Assembly (NCBI GenBank): GCA_024762585.1
Contig: JANTHE010000003.1
Span: forward strand, 1 to 43,225
Direction: 5' to 3'
DNA from: Sulfuricurvum sp.
GTDB taxonomy: Bacteria > Campylobacterota > Campylobacteria > Campylobacterales > Sulfurimonadaceae
DNA: 43,225 nt
A program made the translations under genes and the position numbers. The notes under the pieces were generated by a model, which was not told where the DNA came from, ran no database searches, and saw only the letters and a program-made list of their open reading frames with translations. Positions 36,873-43,225 of the stretch are shown here, in pieces (the stretch's first letter is position 1; each line of letters begins with the position of its first letter).

Positions 36873-38142
36873 AACTAGTTCCTTCATTGATATATTGCGG
36901 CAGTACCGCGTGCAGGTTGACGACATCGCCAAAAACGATGATGGCCGGACGCGGAGCGTCGGCGGCGACCTCCGGCAAGTGCGAGAGCGTGGTTACGAAA
37001 CGCTGCTGCTCCGGACGCGACGCATTGGAGATGACAGCGCACGGCATAGCGCCGTCAACACCGATTGACAACGCTTCTTTCTTGATTTCCCGGGCCCGGG
37101 AGACGCCCATCAGTACGATCGTCGTATGATTTTTCAGTTTGAGCAGTTCGATCCATTCGGTATTGATGCGGTTGCCGCGCAGGTGCGCCGAAACAATCGA
37201 GAGGTTGGCGGCGTAGCCGCGCGCCGTCGGCGCGATACCCGCCGCCAGCGGCCCGGCGACGGCGGAGGAGATTCCCGGAACGACCTCCACACGGATGCCC
37301 ACCCCGACCAGCGCACTCGCCTCTTCCGCGCCGCGTCCGAAGATATAGGGGTCGCCCGCTTTGAGGCGGGCCACTTCCAGCCCCTTTTGCGCGTATTCGA
37401 TCAGGAGTTCGTTGATCTTCTCCTGCTTGATGCTGTGATGCCCCTTGCGTTTACCTACGTGGATCACCATCGTCGCTTTGGGGATCAGGGCCTTGATCTC
37501 GTCGCTCACCAGATGATCGACAAAAACGACATCGGCTTCATGGATCAGCTTGTAGGCTTTGAGCGTCAGCAGATCGACATCGCCCGTCCCGCAGCCGACC
37601 AGATGCACCCGTCCAAGCTGACGGCACGCTTCGGCCTTCAGCGTTTTAGGACGGATCACGCCTGCCAGCCGCTCTTTCATACTCTTTGTTCCCAATTCGG
37701 CCAGTGTGGTAGGCAGCACCCGCGCGATCTTGTCGCGGATCGCCTGTGCGATCGCCGGCGACGCCCCGCTGGAGCTTACCGCCACCTTGATGGGACCGCG
37801 CTCGATCAGGGCGGCGAAGAAAAAGTCGCACTGCTCGGGCTGATCGACGACGTTGAGCAAAAAGCCCTGAATGCGTTTTTGCGCCAGCAGCATCGCCGTC
37901 ACTTCGGCGTTGCCGGTCGCGTCGATAACGATACCGTAATCTTCCACATCCGAAGGTTCCACCGAACGAAGGTGCATTTCGGGCACCAGTTCGGACATCG
38001 CATCCGTACACTCCGCGGCAACGACGTCGAAATCAATGGCGTTGCGGCGCATCACCTGCGCCTTTTGCAAGGCGACCGGGCCGCCGCCGATCAACAGGAC
38101 TTTCGGGTTGTGCAGGACAATGGGAAGGGTGTGGCGTTTCAT
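36844..38142 (-). CDS. cysG: Siroheme synthase: precorrin-2 dehydrogenase + uroporphyrinogen-III C-methyltransferase
   Basis: 432 aa; LLIGGGPVALQKAQVM, SSSGASPAIAQAIRDKI, VHLVGCGTGDVDLLTLKAYKLI, RLKAGDPYIFGRGAEEA. Confidence 0.93.
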   Translation of the reverse strand: MKRHTLPIVLHNPKVLLIGGGPVALQKAQVMRRNAIDFDVVAAECTDAMSELVPEMHLRSVEPSDVEDYGIVIDATGNAEVTAMLLAQKRIQGFLLNVVDQPEQCDFFFAALIERGPIKVAVSSSGASPAIAQAIRDKIARVLPTTLAELGTKSMKERLAGVIRPKTLKAEACRQLGRVHLVGCGTGDVDLLTLKAYKLIHEADVVFVDHLVSDEIKALIPKATMVIHVGKRKGHHSIKQEKINELLIEYAQKGLEVARLKAGDPYIFGRGAEEASALVGVGIRVEVVPGISSAVAGPLAAGIAPTARGYAANLSIVSAHLRGNRINTEWIELLKLKNHTTIVLMGVSRAREIKKEALSIGVDGAMPCAVISNASRPEQQRFVTTLSHLPEVAADAPRPAIIVFGDVVNLHAVLPQYINEGTSYDQRIASGI

Positions 38143-40427
38143 CGCGCCTCCTTGGTTTTTTCATAACGGTATTCGCGTGCCTTGTCGCAGCGCTCATGCG
38201 CCAGGGCTCCGCTGATCTCCGTTTCTTGCATCGCGATGCCCTCGGGGACGTTTTGCGAGTGCAGCTGTACCGCCGTCTGCTTGTAGTTCGGCTCGCCCGA
38301 GATGGGGTCGAACTCCGGCTGCGTGAGGGTGTTGACGAGCTGCGTATTGAAATGAAACGGCACAAAGACATTGCCCGGCCGCATCGTCTGCGTCACCTTG
38401 ACCACCACATCTTCCACCCGGCCGCGCGGACTGCTTAGCGCAATGCGGTCGCCGCTGCGCACCTGCAGCGTTTTGGCGTCTTCGGGATGGAGCTCCACCC
38501 ACGCTTCGGGGGCCAGCTGGTCGAGGATATCGATGCTGCGCGTCTTGGTGCGTGTATGCCACTGCTCGACGGTGCGTCCGGTGTTGAGCATCACCGGAAA
38601 GCCCGCGCGCACCGGTTCTTTCATCGGCATCCACTCCGCGCTGACTAGCTTTGCCTTTCCATCGCCTGTGCGAAACGGAATCTCCTCGGTGTAGAGACGC
38701 TTGGTGCCTTTGGGGAACTGCGCATTGCAGGGCCACTGTACCCCGCCCTCTTCTTCTAGAAGTTCATACGTCATACCCGAGTAGTCGCACAGCTGCCCCG
38801 CGCTTACACGCTTCCACTCTTCAAACGCATCGCCGGGCGTTTTCCATCCCTCGAAAAGCAGGGTGTCCATGCCGTCAAAATAGCGGGAAAATTCAACGAC
38901 GATATCGAAATCGCTCTTGGCGTTCCCCAGCGGTTCCACCGCTTTGTTCGCACGGTTGACACGGCGCTCGGAGTTGGTGTAGGTCCCCTCCTTTTCCCCC
39001 CACGTCGCAGCGGCGAAAACGACGTCGGCGATCTGCGCCGTATCGCCCATGAAGGCGTCCTGTACGACCAGTAGATCTAGCTTGGCAAGCGTTTTGCGCA
39101 GCTTCTCCTGATCGACAAAACTGACCAGCGGATTCGTCGCGACGATCCAGAGCGCCTTGATCTCGCCGCGCTCAATAGCGTCGATGATCTCGGCATATTT
39201 GTAGCCGCGCTCCGTAGGGACCCGATCCACCGGTACCCCGACAATATCCGCATATTCCTGGGTAACCGCCGGATCGCCGTAGGGGCGATACCCCGGTAAA
39301 GAACTGGTAAAGCCGCTTTCGCGCGTGCCCATGGCGTTGCACTGCCCGGTGATGCTGAACGGCCCGCAGCCGGGCTTCCCGATCTTGCCGGTCAGCAGGT
39401 GCAGGTTCGTGATGGCGCTGACGGTATCGGTACCCATGGCAGACTGATTGACGCCCATCGTCCACGCCGTCGTCACCTTGTCGTTCGCCGCGTACTGGCG
39501 GGCGAGTTCATAGAGTGTCTTGACGTCGATGCCTGTGATGTTTGCAACCTCCTGCGGCGGGTAGTTCTCCAGATGCTTTTTCAGCTCCGAAAAACCGTTG
39601 ACCTTCTCTTTAATATAGGCTTCGTCGATCCACCCCTGTTCGATCAGCATGTACGCCAGTCCGTTGAAGAGCGCGAGGTCGGTCCGTGCTTTGAGCGGGA
39701 CGAAAATATCGGCGATCTGCGAGGTCTTGGAGCGGCGCGGGTCGACGACGATCACCTTCTTGTTCGGGTTCTTGTTCAGGTGCAGCATCAAGATAGGGTG
39801 ATTGTCGGCGATGTTAGCCCCCACCAGTACGACGACGTCGGCCACTGAAAAATCCTCGTACGACCCCACCGGACCGTCCGAGCCCAGAGACTGCTTGTAG
39901 CCCGCCACCGCCGAGGCCATGCAGAGGGTGGTATTGCCGTCGAAGTTGTTCGTTCCCAGTCCCAGCTGTACGAACTTGCCCAGCGTATAGAACTCTTCGG
40001 TCAGCAGCTGTCCCGTGGAGATGATGCCGACCGCTTTGGGACCGTGCTCTTTGGCGATGCGCTTGAACGTTTCGGCCGTTTTCGAATAGGCTTCATCCCA
40101 GCTGACCGGTTCAAGCTTGCCCTCTTTGCGCAGCATCGGCTCGGTGACGCGCTCGGGCGAGTTGATCATCTGATGCTCACTCAGCCCTTTGGGGCAAAGC
40201 GTGCCCATATTAACGAAATGTTTCGGATTGCCTTTGGTGTAAACCGCCTTGCCGTCCTTAACTCCGATGTAGAGCCCGCACCCCACCCCGCAGTAGCCGC
40301 AGGTGGAGAAGACCCATTTGTCCGGTTTGCGCTCGTCGGCGATCTTGCCGAACACCTTGTCTTCGGAGAGGGCGTATTTTTTGGCCTTGATATCGAGGCC
40401 GAGGAAGTTTTTGACTTTATCAATCAT
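38139..40427 (-). CDS. nasA: Assimilatory-type molybdopterin nitrate reductase catalytic subunit
   Basis: 762 aa; 4Fe-4S CGYCGVGCGLYIG...LCPKG; NTTLCMASAVAGYKQSLGSDGPVGSYED; C-terminal molybdopterin dinucleotide-binding region; next to nirA and cysG. Confidence 0.9.
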   Translation of the reverse strand: MIDKVKNFLGLDIKAKKYALSEDKVFGKIADERKPDKWVFSTCGYCGVGCGLYIGVKDGKAVYTKGNPKHFVNMGTLCPKGLSEHQMINSPERVTEPMLRKEGKLEPVSWDEAYSKTAETFKRIAKEHGPKAVGIISTGQLLTEEFYTLGKFVQLGLGTNNFDGNTTLCMASAVAGYKQSLGSDGPVGSYEDFSVADVVVLVGANIADNHPILMLHLNKNPNKKVIVVDPRRSKTSQIADIFVPLKARTDLALFNGLAYMLIEQGWIDEAYIKEKVNGFSELKKHLENYPPQEVANITGIDVKTLYELARQYAANDKVTTAWTMGVNQSAMGTDTVSAITNLHLLTGKIGKPGCGPFSITGQCNAMGTRESGFTSSLPGYRPYGDPAVTQEYADIVGVPVDRVPTERGYKYAEIIDAIERGEIKALWIVATNPLVSFVDQEKLRKTLAKLDLLVVQDAFMGDTAQIADVVFAAATWGEKEGTYTNSERRVNRANKAVEPLGNAKSDFDIVVEFSRYFDGMDTLLFEGWKTPGDAFEEWKRVSAGQLCDYSGMTYELLEEEGGVQWPCNAQFPKGTKRLYTEEIPFRTGDGKAKLVSAEWMPMKEPVRAGFPVMLNTGRTVEQWHTRTKTRSIDILDQLAPEAWVELHPEDAKTLQVRSGDRIALSSPRGRVEDVVVKVTQTMRPGNVFVPFHFNTQLVNTLTQPEFDPISGEPNYKQTAVQLHSQNVPEGIAMQETEISGALAHERCDKAREYRYEKTKEAR

Positions 40428-40430
40428 GAA

Positions 40431-41999
40431 TTACCTTTGCTTGCCGACGAAGAACCCGCCCGCCATCTGCAGCGGCACGGACGTGACGTAGAACAGGAAT
40501 CTGTCGACGAGTTCGCTGCCGGTCGCGATCAGCCACGCACTCAGCATAATTGCCGCGGCAACCCCCTGGGCCCCCAAACTCAGTACCACCATCGCCAGCA
40601 GCGGCAGCAGCAGCGCACCAACGATGAAACTTGTCGTTCGCAGACGCGTCTGTTTGGGGAAGAACTCCGTATACAGTCTTTTGGTACGCTGCAGCTGTTC
40701 GCCGTGTGGGCTTTTGCGTTCGAGGTCGCGCCGGTCTTCGTAGGTGAAGAACCCCTGCGCGAGGGCCGCAAGCATTCCCAGCGCCATCATAGGCATCGCC
40801 GCGGCGTCATAACCGAGCATCAGCGCCGCGGCGGCCAGCAGGAAAACGCCGGTATAGGCGGTTCCGAAAAATTTCAGCAGCGTCGTCTTGCGGTTCCACG
40901 AAGGACGCGCAGTGATCTGATAGATCATCCCCTGCGCGTAGATACCGTAGATGCCCACCGACAGCGTCATCCCGCCAAAAAGCAGTTTTGCGATGGTGGG
41001 TGCGCTAATGAGATAGAGTCCGACATTCAGCGTCATCAGCCCCGTAAAGAGCCCGAGGGCGAGCGCTTCGCGGCTGAGCCAGCTGCTTTTGATGTTTTTC
41101 ATGGCGCTGAGCGCCTTGGCGGGGCGGCCCAGATGCAGGGCCGAAAGCGGCAGGCCGAACGCCGCGGGCAGCAGCACTAGCGCGGCCATCGTCCACCCCG
41201 GTTCCTGCCCGCCGAACAGCGAGAAGAACACGCCCATCAGCAGCGCGAAAAAGGCTCCCAGCGACATCTGCGTCAGCACGGTCATGAAGACCAGCGGCAT
41301 TTCGGAGTGAAAGGGCTTGAGCTGGTAGTCGTCCACCGCCGTCATGGTCTCGGGCATCGATTCGGGAAGCGTAAAGCGCGTCGTGGCGTTGGTCACGCGG
41401 GCGTCGACGAGGTCGGGCATGTTTCCCTGCGCGTCAATGGCGCCCTCAAGCCATTCTTCGGGACGGAAGACCTCGATCTCGATCGCACCCGCCGGGCACG
41501 CCTGCACGCACGCCGGCGACTGCCCAACGTCCAGCCGTTCATGGCACATATGGCACTTGGTGACGATCTTGCGCTCTTCATGATACGTCGGCACGCCGTA
41601 GGGGCAGTTCCATGTACAGTACTGACACCCGATGCATGCATCGTCGTCGTGAAAGACGATGCCGTTGTCGAACTTGATGTAGCTCTCCGTCGGGCAGCCA
41701 ATCAGACAGGCGGGGTCGATGCAGTGGTTGCAGCTCATGGAGTTGAACATCAAAAGCGTGTCGGGAAAACTGCCGCCCTCCATCTCGCCCACGCGCCGCC
41801 ACTTTATGTCGGCGGGATTGTTGTTCTGTTCGTTACAGGCCACCTCGCAGCAGCGGCACGCCACACAGGCCGTGGCATCGAAGTGGAACCGGTACTGCTC
41901 GCCCGCTTGCAGCTCGGGCAGGTCGATACTGTAGCTGCCGCACTGCATGCCGGTATCGGCCTTATGCGTGATAAAACTTTCCAACGGGGTTTGTCCCAC
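40431..41999 (-). CDS. Fused 4Fe-4S ferredoxin subunit / DmsC-type membrane anchor (DmsB-DmsC fusion)
   Basis: 522 aa; four cysteine clusters (CVACRCCEVAC, CNHCIDPACLIGC, CIGCQYCTWNC, CHMCHERL..CVQAC) followed by ~8 TM segments. Confidence 0.88.
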   Translation of the reverse strand: MGQTPLESFITHKADTGMQCGSYSIDLPELQAGEQYRFHFDATACVACRCCEVACNEQNNNPADIKWRRVGEMEGGSFPDTLLMFNSMSCNHCIDPACLIGCPTESYIKFDNGIVFHDDDACIGCQYCTWNCPYGVPTYHEERKIVTKCHMCHERLDVGQSPACVQACPAGAIEIEVFRPEEWLEGAIDAQGNMPDLVDARVTNATTRFTLPESMPETMTAVDDYQLKPFHSEMPLVFMTVLTQMSLGAFFALLMGVFFSLFGGQEPGWTMAALVLLPAAFGLPLSALHLGRPAKALSAMKNIKSSWLSREALALGLFTGLMTLNVGLYLISAPTIAKLLFGGMTLSVGIYGIYAQGMIYQITARPSWNRKTTLLKFFGTAYTGVFLLAAAALMLGYDAAAMPMMALGMLAALAQGFFTYEDRRDLERKSPHGEQLQRTKRLYTEFFPKQTRLRTTSFIVGALLLPLLAMVVLSLGAQGVAAAIMLSAWLIATGSELVDRFLFYVTSVPLQMAGGFFVGKQR

Positions 42000-42031
42000 A
42001 GATACTGCCTTTTACTGAAATTGCCAAGGGT

Positions 42032-42081
42032 TTTGCACTTTGCTCCGCCATCGCTCGAGTGATTGCGGAGCACAATGCAAA
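42032..42081 (-). promoter_or_regulatory. ~50-nt near-perfect inverted repeat in the nas operon leader
   Basis: TTTGCA/TGCAAA outer arm, GCTCCGC/GCGGAGC inner arm, apical ATCGCTCGAGTGAT; lies 33 bp upstream of the fused Fe-S/anchor gene start. Confidence 0.65.
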
Positions 42082-42086
42082 GGGTA

Positions 42087-42111
42087 CCGGTACGGTGACG
42101 AATCGTACCGG
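42087..42111 (-). promoter_or_regulatory. Second leader hairpin, 8-bp perfect stem
   Basis: CCGGTACG-9 nt-CGTACCGG. Confidence 0.6.
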
Positions 42112-42126
42112 CCTTAAACATAGGAG

Positions 42127-42152
42127 AAAAGCGGCCGAGGAGAGGCGGCCGC
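42127..42152 (-). terminator. Rho-independent terminator of the porin gene
   Basis: On the minus strand GCGGCCG-CCTCTCCT-CGGCCGC-TTTT, starting 15 bp after the porin stop. Confidence 0.85.
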
Positions 42153-42167
42153 GGTATTTCGTCAAAC

Positions 42168-43225
42168 TTACTTTGTCGCGAACTTGTAGTCGAGCTGCAA
42201 CCAGCCAACGGTCTTGTCATTGGAAACATAAGCACCGGCGGCTTTATCACCGGCACTATAGAATGCCGCTTTAGCAAGAAAAGAGAGTCCATTGACGCCC
42301 GGAACCTTATTGGCGTAAAGCACATCAATCTCTGAACCGAGGTCATCCGGACCTGTTTCCGCGTTAAACTTGTGATAGACAGCCATCGCTTTTCCAAAGC
42401 CTTTTGCCTTATAGGCAATTCGACCATTCATATCAACGAGACCGTTGCTGTTCTTGGAAAGCAAAAAGACATCTGCCCAACCGTTGAACTTATGCAGCGT
42501 TGCCAAAGGTGTCCAAAAACCATTCGTTGCGTCGCCGTTCGCTTTTCCGAGCACCTCGTAATTCGCACCTACGCAAAATCCGCTGAACATGGCAGCAAGA
42601 TCAAAGTTCATATATGAGGCATCCGCTTTAACATCTTTGACACGATACTCAAGCGAAGGATCGGACTGCATCGCATACTCGGCCCGGTAAGCAACTTTTA
42701 CACTCTTACTGACGGAGACGGTGCCTGCGACATAAGCGCCGTATGTGTCACTGATAGAAGCCAGAAGATAGGCATAACCAGTTACTTTGACTGCATCTGA
42801 AACCTTATAGGAGGCATTCAGCAGCGCACTTCCTGTTTCATTCGCCTTGTTGTTCGGCTGAACTTTAACCGTGTTGATTCCGTAAACATATGCACCCGTA
42901 AGACTTAAACCATCAACCGGCTTGGAGACGACAGCCAATGCATCGAACGTTTGAAACATTTGACGCCAACCGACGGCACCGACAAAACGCTGGTTATCAA
43001 GATTCACCATTTGGCGTCCGGCCCGGATGACAGTTTTTGCCGGGAGCTTAAAATCAAGATAGGCTTGCGTTGCACGTGCCTGATTTGGATCGACAATGAC
43101 ATCATAGTCCGTTTTGCCGTTGGCAGTCGAGTTATAGTTGTCATATCCGAAGTTATTGACAGATGTCACCTCTACATACGCACCGAGCCAGTCTGCACCA
43201 AACGTTGTATCAGACGAGACACCCA
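42168..43225 (-). CDS. Outer-membrane porin, beta-barrel (partial; N-terminus beyond right edge)
   Basis: Frame stays open upstream of the listed GTG (GVSSDTTFGADWLGAYVEVTSVNNFGYDN...); alternating barrel pattern; KTVIRAGRQMVNLDNQRFVGAVGWRQMFQTFDA; terminal LDYKFATK. Confidence 0.8.
   Translation of the reverse strand, partial: GVSSDTTFGADWLGAYVEVTSVNNFGYDNYNSTANGKTDYDVIVDPNQARATQAYLDFKLPAKTVIRAGRQMVNLDNQRFVGAVGWRQMFQTFDALAVVSKPVDGLSLTGAYVYGINTVKVQPNNKANETGSALLNASYKVSDAVKVTGYAYLLASISDTYGAYVAGTVSVSKSVKVAYRAEYAMQSDPSLEYRVKDVKADASYMNFDLAAMFSGFCVGANYEVLGKANGDATNGFWTPLATLHKFNGWADVFLLSKNSNGLVDMNGRIAYKAKGFGKAMAVYHKFNAETGPDDLGSEIDVLYANKVPGVNGLSFLAKAAFYSAGDKAAGAYVSNDKTVGWLQLDYKFATK

Noticed and set aside
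34959-36878. 639-aa plus-strand ORF antisense to nirA
   Set aside because: Shadow ORF. The nirA product on the opposite strand has clear family motifs; the antisense translation is low-complexity Arg/His/Val-rich with no recognisable fold.
40044-41180. 378-aa plus-strand ORF over nasA and the Fe-S/anchor gene
   Set aside because: Antisense shadow spanning two conserved genes.
42070-42095. Possible sigma54 promoter upstream of the nas operon (GGTACCCTTTGC on minus strand)
   Set aside because: GG to GC spacing is 8 nt instead of the required 10, and it falls within the hairpin sequences.
1-43225. CRISPR arrays, IS elements, prophage or toxin-antitoxin modules
   Set aside because: No regularly spaced repeats, transposase, integrase, cas or recognisable toxin/antitoxin ORFs seen on reading both strands.

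Overview
This window looks like chromosomal DNA from a Campylobacterota (Epsilonproteobacteria) chemolithotroph. That assignment is inferred from gene content and style, not from a database search. Nearly all of it is coding. I see no rRNA, CRISPR array, transposase or phage gene. Left to right it contains: a LetB/PqiB-type multi-MCE protein running off the left edge, with a LetA/PqiA partner split into two ORFs; an M23 peptidase - DHH - nadC - nadA operon; plsY-folB; a two-component system; a possible structured RNA, then ferredoxin and ppx/gppA; bamA; tyrA; a BaiN-like flavoprotein; trxA; a six-gene MoxR/DUF58/Bat (VWA) operon; an AT-rich lipoprotein combining a VWA domain with a CxxCH heme motif; tRNA-Lys(TTT) behind a perfect-consensus sigma70 promoter, and tRNA-Glu(TTC); oadGAB; ppa with two small membrane proteins and a diheme cytochrome c; and a nitrogen-acquisition island. 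The island holds a globin, cynS, an FNT channel, a stand-alone protein with three GAF-like repeats, nirA, cysG, nasA and a fused DmsB-DmsC-type subunit, preceded by a hairpin-rich leader and a partial porin. The observations I rate most worth following are the triple-repeat protein beside nirA, the quinol-type membrane module on an assimilatory nitrate reductase, the VWA-cytochrome lipoprotein, the nas leader with its ~50-nt inverted repeat, the possible ncRNA at ~10762-10925, and the split-LetA/LetB locus.
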